Notes: generated from the letters alone by a model not told the origin. A stretch of 64,000 nucleotides of DNA from Bacillota bacterium (GCA_023415775.1 JAEZJM010000035.1:99655-163654); one strand, 5' to 3'. Positions 52,070 to 60,139 are shown, counted from the first letter of the stretch. Numbers and translations: made by a program.

Positions 52070-52300
52070 TGTCGTCAACCGGCAAAACTGCCTGGGATAC
52101 GCGCCACCTGAATATGTCCAACCTACATTGAATAAAAGGGAGTCCGGTGCCTGTGCGGCTGTCGGGCCGCCTTAGAGCGGATGGCAAAAACACGGCCAGG
52201 ACACCCACCTGCGAGAAGCGGGTATGGACATACCAGGAACGGTATCGCGGGCCTAAATAATGCAAGAAAAGGGACTTACCATATGGTAAGTCCCTTTTTG
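52070..52300 (+). ncRNA. Structured non-coding RNA, family unassigned
   Basis: A gene-free stretch of about 230 nt between a good promoter and a strong terminator. Opposing arms pair in register: GATAC with GTATC, CCTG with CAGG and TATGTCCA with TGGACATA (near 52095-52115 and 52225-52245), forming a long rod with asymmetric internal loops and a GC-rich apical part. No open reading frame or downstream co-directional gene, so it is not an obvious riboswitch. A 6S-type RNA is possible; some segments are faintly cobalamin-like but key parts are missing. Confidence 0.55.
52267..52300 (+). terminator. Strong intrinsic terminator
   Basis: AAAAGGGACTTACC, ATAT, GGTAAGTCCCTTTT: a perfect palindrome followed by T. 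Confidence 0.92.
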
Positions 52301-52307
52301 TACTTTA

Positions 52308-52485
52308 GCGGCCGTCCATAAGCGCCCATCTGCGGCGCACCCGCAAGGGGCAGGCCGCCGTTCTAAAACGCTGAAGCGTTAAGAACGGCGCACTTGCTCC
52401 TCAAAGCGCTTGCTTGCGTACGTCCGAGTACGCAAGCAAGCGCTTTTCCGGTGAGCCTTGCATCTGGGCACTTCTGAACGGCCGC
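52308..52485 (+). repeat. Dispersed palindromic repeat, copy E (with nested hairpin)
   Basis: Left end GCGGCCGTCCATAAGCG with CCATCTGCGGCG, core GCGTACGTCCGAGTACGC, right end TTGCATCTGGGCAC then TTCTGAACGGCCGC. An extra palindrome (CGCCGTTCT, AACGCTGAAGCGTT, AGAACGGCG) interrupts the left half. It begins right after the RNA terminator. Confidence 0.85.
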
Positions 52486-52520
52486 GGCGTATTGCATATA
52501 GGAACGAATAGGAGAGAGTA

Positions 52521-52558
52521 GGGGGGTAGGGGAGAGGGGAGAGGGGAGAGGGGAGAGG
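52521..52558. repeat. Short GGGGAGA tandem repeat
   Basis: Four or five head-to-tail GGGGAGA units next to GGGGGGTAGGGG. The G-tracts could form a G-quadruplex on this strand. It sits just 3' of the minus-strand gene ending at 52565. Confidence 0.7.
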
Positions 52559-52564
52559 CGCTCG

Positions 52565-53005
52565 CTAATCCCCCGAGTCGCCCCCGCTGTTCGCCAGGAT
52601 AGTCAGCAGAATCAGCCCCAGGCCGATATCGCGGAGCGTATTATCGTCACCGCTATCCTCGTGGTGGTGACGCCGTTCCATCTCCTCCCGGTGCCGGCGC
52701 TCCCGCTCGCGCTGCTCGTGCATCCGCCGCTCCTCCTGCATCCGGCGCTCCCGCTCGCGCTGCTCGTGCATCCGGCGCTCCTCCTGCATCCGGCGTTCGC
52801 GCTCGCGTTGCTCGTGCATCCTGCGTTCGCGCTCGCGCTGCTCCTGCATCCGCCGCTGTTCCTGCATCCGCCTGTCATCCCGCTGCTCCTGCCGCTGGCG
52901 GCTGTCGTCGTGCCGCGTCGCCGCCTCCGCCACCGCCGCGCCCGTACCGAGCTGTAGGCAACCGATCAGCGAATATACGACAACCTTCTTCACCAAGCCA
53001 TTCAT
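52565..53005 (-). CDS. Exported charged-repeat protein
   Basis: 146 aa. Signal peptide (VVVYSLIGCLQLGTGAAVAEA), then about 80 residues of near-perfect Arg/Glu decapeptide repeats of the form RERERRMHEQ with MQEERR variants, a His-rich patch (RRHHHED) and a C-terminal hydrophobic stretch IGLGLILLTILAN. The repeats predict a long charged helix or coiled coil. The DNA repeat unit is 30 bp, prone to copy-number change. Function unknown; possibly a surface stalk or metal-binding spacer. Confidence 0.75.
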   Translation of the reverse strand: MNGLVKKVVVYSLIGCLQLGTGAAVAEAATRHDDSRQRQEQRDDRRMQEQRRMQEQRERERRMHEQRERERRMQEERRMHEQRERERRMQEERRMHEQRERERRHREEMERRHHHEDSGDDNTLRDIGLGLILLTILANSGGDSGD

Positions 53006-53281
53006 CCGTCATCCCTCCCGTGATTATTACCTTGGCACCAGTATAATCTGGAAGTGTGACAAAAAAATGACTGACTAGTCAAATTTACCCTTGTCCCGCA
53101 AAATTTTCTAAGGGCTGGTCATCCAAATGGTAGCAAGAACCGTGCAAACCCACACGCGCGACGACTTTTCCCCCTCCCCCGGATTATCCCCCTGCCGCAG
53201 CGGCCGCCAAACACCTGCCAGACGACAAACAACCCGATACCCGGAAATAAAGCCACGGCCCGCCCGAAGAGCAACCCCCCT
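53006..53281. other. Intergenic region
   Basis: No gene supported. An 85-codon plus-strand frame from 53127 lacks a ribosome site and overlaps the convergent kinase, so I treat it as a shadow. Confidence 0.4.
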
Positions 53282-54628
53282 TCAGCCGTTCGCCGCGGCC
53301 TTCTCCCGCCGCGCCGCCGCCGCGAACCGCACCCGGAACGTCGTCCCCTGCTCGCCGGTATCGATCTCCACCCTGGTATTGTGATGCTCCGCGATCCGGT
53401 AACAGATCGGTATACCCAGCCCGGTGCCCGCCTCCTTCGTCGTCACGAACGGCGTGCCCAGCTTCGCCAACACCTCCGGCGGGATGCCCTTGCCCGTATC
53501 GCTCACGAACAACACCGCCCCGTTCTTATCCCTGAAAGTGCCGATCGTCACCCGGCCGCCCGGGGCAACCGCGTCAAGCGCGTTGCTCGCCAGGTTGAGC
53601 ACCAGCTGCCTGATCTCGCCTTCGTCCGCCGCGACGACCGGTATCTTCCGCGGCATCATGACAATCTCCTTGCCCGCCTCCAGCGCGCCCGCCTGGACGA
53701 GCGGCACGATGCGCCCCAGCACCTCGTTGAGATCGCACGGCTCAAGCTTGACCGCCTTATTTTTCGCCAGGCTCAAAAACTCCGTGATAATCGAATTCGC
53801 CCTGTCCAACTCGCAGATCATCATATCGAAATGGTCGCGGTGCTGGGCAAACTCCGGCTTGGTGCGAAAAAGCTGCAGAAAGCCGCGGATCGTTGTCAGC
53901 GGATTGCGCACCTCGTGGCCGATGCTCGCCGCCATCTCCCCGATCAGGTTCAGCCGGTCGAGGCGGGCCAGCTCCAGCGCGTTCTCCTGCTTCTCCAGCC
54001 GCACCAGATACTCCGTCGCCCGGCCGTGTTCCTTGCGGTAATAGTTCAAGATAGCCACATACAAAGACGTGATAACCACAAAAGCCGCCGTCAGGCCGAT
54101 AAAATTATCCGCGAACAAAGTGCCCCGCGGCGATGTAATAATAACCGTCTGGGGGAAATAATACTGGACCGCCATAAGAACGGCGGTCATCGCCGTCAGG
54201 CAGCCGACCAGGAAAAAAATCCACCCTTTGCTCCTCATGCTCACCGTAATCATCGCCGCGATAATCATAACATAAGAAGGGGCGGAGCCGAAAACACCGT
54301 CGTTGGCGAACCATATAACGGGAATAGAAATGAAAGCCAGCGCCACCCCCATCGTAAGCGCCAGCCGGTAAGCACCCCTCACCAGCGACAAATAATACGC
54401 CGCGCCGACGACAAGGCTGATTACATAGCTCACGACCGCCAAAAATTCGAGCCTAAGCAAATAATTGGACACGGTGGTAAAAAGAGCTATAAGCACCCCG
54501 ATAAGCAGGACCGTATTCAGGATCCTGTGTTCGAGCGGGAATGTCGCCTCATCGCCGATCAACCTGTCCAAATTCATGCCTATCCCCCAACACGGCAGCA
54601 TCTCTTCTCTAACTTTCGTCATAATCAC
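53282..54628 (-). CDS. Membrane sensor histidine kinase (sporulation-kinase type)
   Basis: 448 aa from GTG 54628 (GGAG 5 nt upstream; ATG 54622 is close by). Five or six N-terminal membrane helices (ILNTVLLIGVLIALFTTV, VVSYVISLVVGAAYYLSLV, LALTMGVALAFISIPVIWF, FIGLTAAFVVITSLYVAIL), HisKA with GHEVRNPLTTIRGFLQLF and HATPase (NLASNALDAV, DTGKGIPPEV, FVTTKEAGTGLGIPICY). It matches KinB-type layout and shares DRANSIITEFLSLAKNKAV with the soluble kinase at 14751-16757. No adjacent regulator. It may feed the sporulation phosphorelay. Confidence 0.9.
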   Translation of the reverse strand: MIMTKVREEMLPCWGIGMNLDRLIGDEATFPLEHRILNTVLLIGVLIALFTTVSNYLLRLEFLAVVSYVISLVVGAAYYLSLVRGAYRLALTMGVALAFISIPVIWFANDGVFGSAPSYVMIIAAMITVSMRSKGWIFFLVGCLTAMTAVLMAVQYYFPQTVIITSPRGTLFADNFIGLTAAFVVITSLYVAILNYYRKEHGRATEYLVRLEKQENALELARLDRLNLIGEMAASIGHEVRNPLTTIRGFLQLFRTKPEFAQHRDHFDMMICELDRANSIITEFLSLAKNKAVKLEPCDLNEVLGRIVPLVQAGALEAGKEIVMMPRKIPVVAADEGEIRQLVLNLASNALDAVAPGGRVTIGTFRDKNGAVLFVSDTGKGIPPEVLAKLGTPFVTTKEAGTGLGIPICYRIAEHHNTRVEIDTGEQGTTFRVRFAAAARREKAAANG

Positions 54629-54756
54629 GCCAACTCCTACAAAATATTCCAAAAAACTCAGCCATCTTTGCCGGTGCGATATCCGGCTCCTGCGTATACT
54701 TCCAGCGCCGCGGTATGATAAAATAAGGACGGTATTTTCATCGCAGGGGGTGCCGC

Positions 54757-54966
54757 ATGCACAAACTCACGACCACCAAAGCGCTCACCACCGGCATGCC
54801 GGTCGACAAAGTAAAGCTGCACGCCGACGCGGCCGGCGTCAGCCTCGCCCACCTCGAAACGCGGTTCGCCGGCAAAGGCAAATGGCTCAACGACTTCGAA
54901 ATCACCGGCCCACCTGGCAAAGTCGACAAATTCTTCGAAAAGATCGACGACATCCGCGTCGACTGA
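54757..54966 (+). CDS. Small hypothetical protein
   Basis: 69 aa with CAGGGGGTG upstream of ATG. Compact, mixed alpha/beta (KVKLHADAAGVSLAHLETRF, KWLNDFEITGPPGKVDKFFE) without membrane segments. It has its own terminator. No family recognised. Confidence 0.65.
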   Translation: MHKLTTTKALTTGMPVDKVKLHADAAGVSLAHLETRFAGKGKWLNDFEITGPPGKVDKFFEKIDDIRVD

Positions 54967-54989
54967 TAAAACTTTTTCTGCGCCAAAGT

Positions 54990-55013
54990 AAAAGACCGGC
55001 TTGCCGGTCTTTT
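54990..55013 (+). terminator. Intrinsic terminator
   Basis: AAAAGACCGGC, TT, GCCGGTCTTTT. Confidence 0.88.
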
Positions 55014-55108
55014 CGCGTCTCATTTGCCGTTTGTAGAATCCCGCCCCCAAGGGACTCATCGGTGCAAGACCGGACGCCGCCTTGCATCGGCGGCGTCTGG
55101 CCGGCCCT

Positions 55109-56602
55109 CTACCATGACAGCGCCTTTTTCAGCGTTTGCCGAAAACTCCTAATAGGTGTTGCCGCTTCCTGCCGACATTTGCCGCAAGCGCAGTCGTCCG
55201 GGTAACGGCAGGGGTTCGGGTCGGGGGCGTCTATTTGCATGAAACACAGCTGGCCGCCGGGGTAGAGACATTGATCCTCGGATTCGGGGTTTGCCAAATC
55301 CTTGGGCGTGGTCACCTTGTAATCATCATGATTGTGCATAATATAAAACTGTGGGAAAAAATCGTGCGGCTGCTGCCCGTAATTGAAAAAGTCGAAGAGT
55401 TTCTCAAACGGGCACTCGCCGGTAAATGTCCCTTCTTCCGGTACATTTGGCCAAAGAGCTTGCTGGGAATTAATTTCCGCCTGTTTTACCTGCTCCATGA
55501 GCGAGTCGATGACCCCCGGAAACCCCTTGAATATATAGCGTCCATAAAGAGGTTGCTTGTCGTCGGCGGTCAGGAGAAGATCATAGCTTTCCCCCGAGCC
55601 CACGAGCTGGGTAAAAGCCATATGCGAATTTTTATCCTTCGGGTTCGCCGGCATGGGGTGGGCGTCTTTGCCGATGATGCGGAAATGCCAGCCGTGAATA
55701 TGCCAGGGCACAGGCTGATAGCCCATGTTTATCAACCGGATAAGAAACCTTTCCCCCGTTTTTACATGAACATAAGATTCATACCCCGGGGGGATGGAGT
55801 ATGCCCCCACGCTGGGCGGCACCTCGACGGGCAGAAGAGTATCGGGAAATGAGCGGCCGTTCACCATCCATATTGTCGGCTTAAAGTCGGCCGGACAGAA
55901 TTTCAGGCCGTCCAAGACATACTTGTGCCATACTTGGTCCACATCTGAAAGCAGCAATACATACTCCTTGTGGAAGAAAGTATGTTTATCCGCATAGGCG
56001 AAGTTTCTGTTGGTATACCCCTCGGGTACGCACACCTCTTCCTTTTCCAGATGCTCCGACGAGGGATAAACGATCAACGCGCCGTACATTCCCATCTGCA
56101 CGTGCTCGGAAGCTTCCACGTGACAGTGATAAAAATACGTGCCGGGATGCTCAGGTGCGAAATAATACGTTATGGCCTGATGGGGATCGGGAGTGGCGCC
56201 CGTCATGGCGCATTTGGGCATCATTCCATGCATCTGCATGGGAACGCCAAAGGCAAGTTCGGGAACGCCATCGACCTGAGTAGCCACATGACCGCCGTGG
56301 ATATGAATGGTGTGGACATCGGGAAGATCCGGCCGGTCCTTCATGCCAATATTGACCAGTGTTATAAACAAACGATCTCCGCACTCGACATCGATTCTCG
56401 GGGCGGGGAAAGCGGCCTTGCCAAAAAACTGACAGCCTTTCTCGACAGCGAAGTCCGGGTTGACGACAACGCCATCCTTCTCGTACAGCCCCCCGGCGAA
56501 ACCCCAGATATAAAGCTCGGTCCTCGGTCCGCAGGGGTCGGGCGTCAGGGGGACCATGATTTTCTTGTCGGTGGCAAACAGGTTATATTTATAAACGGCC
56601 AT
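55109..56602 (-). CDS. Multicopper oxidase-like protein with Cys-rich tail
   Basis: 497 aa from ATG 56602 (AAAGGAG, 8 nt spacing). Cupredoxin copper motifs HTIHIHGGH, YFYHCHVEASEHVQMGM and PWHIHGWHFRIIG are clear. The C-terminal type-1 centre seems altered (FYIMHNHDDYKVT), and an unusual tail CRYPDDCACGKC follows. There is no signal peptide, odd for enzymes normally outside the cytoplasm. It might be a copper-detoxifying or manganese-type oxidase, or a spore-coat CotA-like protein. Copper handling by CsoR-CopA 38 kb away fits. Confidence 0.85.
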   Translation of the reverse strand: MAVYKYNLFATDKKIMVPLTPDPCGPRTELYIWGFAGGLYEKDGVVVNPDFAVEKGCQFFGKAAFPAPRIDVECGDRLFITLVNIGMKDRPDLPDVHTIHIHGGHVATQVDGVPELAFGVPMQMHGMMPKCAMTGATPDPHQAITYYFAPEHPGTYFYHCHVEASEHVQMGMYGALIVYPSSEHLEKEEVCVPEGYTNRNFAYADKHTFFHKEYVLLLSDVDQVWHKYVLDGLKFCPADFKPTIWMVNGRSFPDTLLPVEVPPSVGAYSIPPGYESYVHVKTGERFLIRLINMGYQPVPWHIHGWHFRIIGKDAHPMPANPKDKNSHMAFTQLVGSGESYDLLLTADDKQPLYGRYIFKGFPGVIDSLMEQVKQAEINSQQALWPNVPEEGTFTGECPFEKLFDFFNYGQQPHDFFPQFYIMHNHDDYKVTTPKDLANPESEDQCLYPGGQLCFMQIDAPDPNPCRYPDDCACGKCRQEAATPIRSFRQTLKKALSW

Positions 56603-56714
56603 CGGTATGCTCCTTTCGCGCGGTTGCTGATATATCCTATGCGGACAGCGGCGGTTTGCCATAATTTATATTAGGTAACCATCTTCCTGCTGACATAAAG
56701 GTGGATAAAATAGA

Positions 56715-56738
56715 AAAAGACCGGAGCTCCGGTCTTTT
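56715..56738. terminator. Bidirectional terminator
   Basis: AAAAGACCGGAGCTCCGGTCTTTT, a perfect palindrome with T flank. It ends the DUF3231 gene. Confidence 0.88.
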
Positions 56739-56749
56739 CGCTATTTTTC

Positions 56750-57757
56750 CTACCGCCCCGCCAGCGCCAGCGTCGCGCAGTCCGGCGCCCCCGGCGGCTC
56801 CTCCAGCCAGCCGTTCTTGATCAGCAGCGCCGCCCCATCCGCCAGGTACATCCCCACCTCCGCCATCAGCCGCGAATACATCACCGCCAGGTCGGCCCGC
56901 ATGCTCGCCGCCAGCCCCAGCCCGTAATGCCCCAGCCCCATCGCCGTTACCGACGTCACCAGCGACAGCATCAGGCGGTCGGAGTACGGCGGCGTTCTCG
57001 ACAGCGTCGGCATGGTCGCCCAGGGCGACGGCGCCTTCAGTCCCGAATCGTTCAGCGTGTCGGAAAAGATTTTGAAATGCTTGTTGGCGATCTCCGTGCC
57101 GCGGAAAAAATAGCTCCGCAGCTCCTCCGCCCGTGCCACCTGGCTGAAAGCGGCCGCTACATGGTTCCCGAACCCGTCGTTCATCATGTTCGCGAAGATA
57201 TGGGCCACCTCGATGGCCAGCAGCGGCCTGTTCTTGCCCACCACGCTTCCCGCGAAATCCTCCCCGGCCAACTTCGTTTCCCTGGGGGCTGGCAGGTAGG
57301 GCGGGCGGACATACAGCCCCTTGGACAGCAACACATGCGTCACCCGGTTGTCCAGCTCCTCGCCCAGCCGCATCGCCATGCTGAAAAACTCCCTCGCATC
57401 CTGGCGCGCCGAATTCACCAGCCCCTCGGTCGTCGCCGGCAACGCCAGCCTGACCATCTGCTTGACATAGTACAGGCTGCCCGTATCCTCGAACAAGCGC
57501 GGCGCGTCCGGGTCGACATCCTCGTCCGTAAACCCCCTCGGCAAGGGAAAGCCCTCCTTCGTCAGGATGGCGGCGATCGCCGCGTCGATCCTGAGCGCCG
57601 CCTCGTAGCCGTAGCGGAGCACCATCTCCGTCTCCTTATCCTCCACCTTGGCCAGAAAATGCTTCAGCATGCCGATATTGAGCGAATTACCCATATAATG
57701 GCTCCACAGGAAACCGACCTCCGCACAAGTCAGCTTAGGCGTCACATCGCGTTCCAT
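56750..57757 (-). CDS. DUF3231 family protein (two repeats)
   Basis: 335 aa made of two alpha-helical DUF3231 units: LTCAEVGFLWSHYMGNSLNI begins the first; a second starts near KLAGEDFAGSVVGKNRPLLA. The helical, Met- and His-rich pattern resembles ferritin-like spore-associated proteins found in Bacillus and Clostridium relatives. Function unknown. Its presence supports a spore-forming host. It is divergent from the STAS pair. Confidence 0.88.
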   Translation of the reverse strand: MERDVTPKLTCAEVGFLWSHYMGNSLNIGMLKHFLAKVEDKETEMVLRYGYEAALRIDAAIAAILTKEGFPLPRGFTDEDVDPDAPRLFEDTGSLYYVKQMVRLALPATTEGLVNSARQDAREFFSMAMRLGEELDNRVTHVLLSKGLYVRPPYLPAPRETKLAGEDFAGSVVGKNRPLLAIEVAHIFANMMNDGFGNHVAAAFSQVARAEELRSYFFRGTEIANKHFKIFSDTLNDSGLKAPSPWATMPTLSRTPPYSDRLMLSLVTSVTAMGLGHYGLGLAASMRADLAVMYSRLMAEVGMYLADGAALLIKNGWLEEPPGAPDCATLALAGR

Positions 57758-57976
57758 AAACTACCCCCGCACCATTTTCCCCTAGCATTCCCCGCCAACG
57801 CCATCTGCTTGCATCATATTTTCCCGCCGGGCCGGCGCCCATCCCCGGCGCCTGCTACCCCGCCGAAAGGACAAAGCCGCGCCATGTCGAAATGGTATAA
57901 AAATACTATCCTAGCTGAAAATCTCAAAACCCTCGGCCGCCTGCCGCTGCAAACCATATCCGGGGAGGCTTGTATT

Positions 57977-58561
57977 TTGGAAATTGAGGTAAACACCCTC
58001 GGCGCCACCAAAGTCGTAATAATACCGGCCAAACTCGACGGCATCGCCCTCGCCGCCCTCGAAAACACCCTTCGCGGGCTCATCGGCGAAGGAAACCGCA
58101 ACATCCTCTGCAACTTCTCCCGCACCGCAGCCCTCCCCCCAGACGGCCTCGCCATCTTCATCGCCGTACTCAAAGACCTTCACCGCCTACAGGGGCAAAT
58201 GGCCTTCTGCCTCATGCGCCCCGAAGTGCGGGAAACCTTCGACGCCGCCGGCCTCACCAGCCTCTACCGCTACTACGACCACGACGAAGCCTTGCGCGTC
58301 GAAATCCTCCGCGCGCTATCCGCCCACTTCCACGAATACGCCGACCTCCACGCCATCCGCCTCCGGCAGGGCACAAACCAACTATCCGTCGAACTCTTCC
58401 TCGAATTCGACGGTGACCGGAAAATGAGCCAAATCCAGCAAAGCATCGACAAAATCAAACTCGACCTCGAAGCCAAAATCGAAAACAGCGAAATCCTCAT
58501 CATCCCCGCCACCAGCGCACCAAGCGTCGCCCAAGGAGGAAACCCCGCGCCATGCAAATAA
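57977..58561 (+). CDS. STAS-domain protein, phospho-acceptor Ser missing
   Basis: 194 aa from TTG 57977 (GGGGAGG, 9 nt spacing). This start makes the protein line up with the next gene from residue 1 (MEIEVNTLGATKVVIIPAKL beside MQIKEHHGIQIVQLPARI); ATG 57884 has a poor ribosome site and an AT-rich, promoter-like run after it. The STAS fold spans residues 1-105. Where SpoIIAA-type proteins have a Ser for phosphorylation, this one reads ALPPDGLAIF. A C-terminal region of about 80 residues with a helix KMSQIQQSIDKIKLDLEAKI has no clear match. It overlaps the next gene by 10 nt. Confidence 0.75.
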   Translation: MEIEVNTLGATKVVIIPAKLDGIALAALENTLRGLIGEGNRNILCNFSRTAALPPDGLAIFIAVLKDLHRLQGQMAFCLMRPEVRETFDAAGLTSLYRYYDHDEALRVEILRALSAHFHEYADLHAIRLRQGTNQLSVELFLEFDGDRKMSQIQQSIDKIKLDLEAKIENSEILIIPATSAPSVAQGGNPAPCK

Positions 58562-59013
58562 AAGAACATCACGGCATACAAATCGTCCAGCTACCCGCCC
58601 GCATCGACGCCGCCACCTCGCCCGCCCTCGAAAACCTCCTCAACAGCCTCCTCGATAACGGGCAAACCAACATCATCTGCGACTTCGCCGCCACCGAATA
58701 CATATCCAGCCTCGGCCTCAGAGTATTCCTCTCCGCCCTCAAAAAAACCGCCAAAGCCGGCGGCAGCCTCGTTCTATCCTCCCTAAAACCCGGCATACTG
58801 GAAATCTTCGACATGACCGGCTTCACCGGCCTCTTCACCATCTTCGCCACCGCCGAAGCGGCGCGCGGCATCTTTCACGCCGAGAGCCCCTCAGCCAAAA
58901 GCGGCACAGACCACCACGAGCGCGAAGAACTCATCATCGACAAACAGCCCGATCAAGTCACCCGCGCCTACGCCGCCAAACCCGAGCCCGGCCGCATGGA
59001 CGCGAAAGCATAA
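58552..59013 (+). CDS. STAS anti-anti-sigma factor (SpoIIAA-like)
   Basis: 153 aa. STAS domain 1-110 with the phosphorylatable Ser in EYISSLGLRVF and the usual ILEIFDMTGFTGLF. The last 40 residues are a polar tail (HHEREELIIDKQPDQ). In this family the unphosphorylated form frees a sigma factor from its anti-sigma kinase. No kinase or sigma gene is adjacent. Coupled to the degenerate STAS gene. Confidence 0.88.
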   Translation: MQIKEHHGIQIVQLPARIDAATSPALENLLNSLLDNGQTNIICDFAATEYISSLGLRVFLSALKKTAKAGGSLVLSSLKPGILEIFDMTGFTGLFTIFATAEAARGIFHAESPSAKSGTDHHEREELIIDKQPDQVTRAYAAKPEPGRMDAKA

Positions 59014-59089
59014 ACCCGGTCGCTGCGCCATTCCTCCGCGCCCGCCCCACAGGCGAACGGCCGCCTTGATTTTGGCTAACACATAACGA

Positions 59090-59116
59090 AAGACCCGCGT
59101 TTTTAACGCGGGTCTT
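59090..59116. terminator. Bidirectional terminator
   Basis: AAGACCCGCGTT, TTT, AACGCGGGTCTT. It ends the STAS operon and the convergent asparaginase gene. Confidence 0.88.
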
Positions 59117-59140
59117 ATTATGCGCCAGCGAAAGCATCTA

Positions 59141-60133
59141 CTAATCCCATTCCACCTCGACCGACCCGACAACCTGCTTGTGGTCGTTGCGGATTTCCGG
59201 CGGAAATTGCTTTAGCAGCGCAGCTTCTTCTTCCGCGGTTATCCAGTCGAGGCGTCTTAGGGCATTGATGCCGAAATGCTCAAGCGCCCGCCGGCCGCCG
59301 TCGATAACCTTGATCACAAGACCTTGCCCGGTCGGGCAAGAGCCGATGCAGAAAGACGCCTCGGCCCCCAGTTTGGCGATCAGCCGGCCGCCGGTCGCCT
59401 CCATGAGCGCCGTCTCAAAGCGCCCGCGGCCGCCGACGCAGTCGGGATTGCTGCGCATCGCATCGCGGACGCGAATAACGTCGGCCCGGCGGTCCTGCCA
59501 GTCTTCATCCGTTGGCTCGCTTAGCCGGGCATAAGCCAGGGCCATGTTATAAAGCGGCAGGCAAAAGGTAGGGACGCCGCAGCCGTCCACGCCTTCGTCC
59601 ATTTCGCTCTCCGCCAGGCCGGCCGACCGGGCCACCGCGTAGCGCATCATCCGTTGAACCTTGTGGCCCGGATCGGTATAGCCGGCGAGAGGCGCGTCGG
59701 TCAGGAGCGCAAGGCCGAGCATGGCCGCATGCTTGCCCGAGCAGTCGTTATGGAGGGCGGAATAAGGACGTCCCTCCTTATACAATTCCCGCGCGATCAT
59801 CGTGTCGAGCGGCTCGGCTACGCCGCAGGCCAGGTCTCCGCAGTCCAGTCCCATATTACGCAGTATCGACTGCACCAGTTGGAGATGGAATTCGTCCCCG
59901 CTATGCGAGGACACCATGACCGCCAGCTCTCGCTCCGTCAGGTTGAATCTCTCCATCCCGCCGTGGGCGAGGAAGGGGAGTACCTGAAACGGTTTGGCCC
60001 CCGAGCGCCAGAAGGTGCGGTAGTCAGGCCGGTCCTTGGCGAGAATCAGCCGGCCGGCCCGATCCACCGCCACCGCTTCTATCTGATGGCTGCTTTCGAT
60101 AAAATTGCCGCGCTTGAAATGTACTTTAGGCAT
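59141..60133 (-). CDS. Asparaginase II (rhizobial-type asparaginase)
   Basis: 330 aa from ATG 60133 (AAAGGA upstream). Features of the asparaginase II family: SGAKPFQVLP, VSSHSGDEFHLQLVQ, HNDCSGKHAAMLGLA, DGCGVPTFCLPL and GRGRFETALME. It has no resemblance to the classic bacterial AnsA/AnsB fold. The reaction is inferred to be hydrolysis of asparagine. The frame runs 132 nt farther upstream but through repeat-like DNA. Confidence 0.9.
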   Translation of the reverse strand: MPKVHFKRGNFIESSHQIEAVAVDRAGRLILAKDRPDYRTFWRSGAKPFQVLPFLAHGGMERFNLTERELAVMVSSHSGDEFHLQLVQSILRNMGLDCGDLACGVAEPLDTMIARELYKEGRPYSALHNDCSGKHAAMLGLALLTDAPLAGYTDPGHKVQRMMRYAVARSAGLAESEMDEGVDGCGVPTFCLPLYNMALAYARLSEPTDEDWQDRRADVIRVRDAMRSNPDCVGGRGRFETALMEATGGRLIAKLGAEASFCIGSCPTGQGLVIKVIDGGRRALEHFGINALRRLDWITAEEEAALLKQFPPEIRNDHKQVVGSVEVEWD

Positions 60134-60139
60134 AAATCC

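Noticed and set aside
52070..52300. Cobalamin riboswitch
   Set aside because: Only two short segments resemble the consensus; the interior distances and the lack of any downstream gene do not fit. Kept as an unassigned RNA.
53127..53384. 85-codon plus-strand frame before the membrane kinase
   Set aside because: No ribosome site and overlaps the convergent kinase.
57884..57976. Longer N-terminus for the first STAS protein
   Set aside because: Poor ribosome-site spacing and AT-rich promoter-like DNA; the TTG at 57977 aligns the protein with its tandem paralogue from residue 1.
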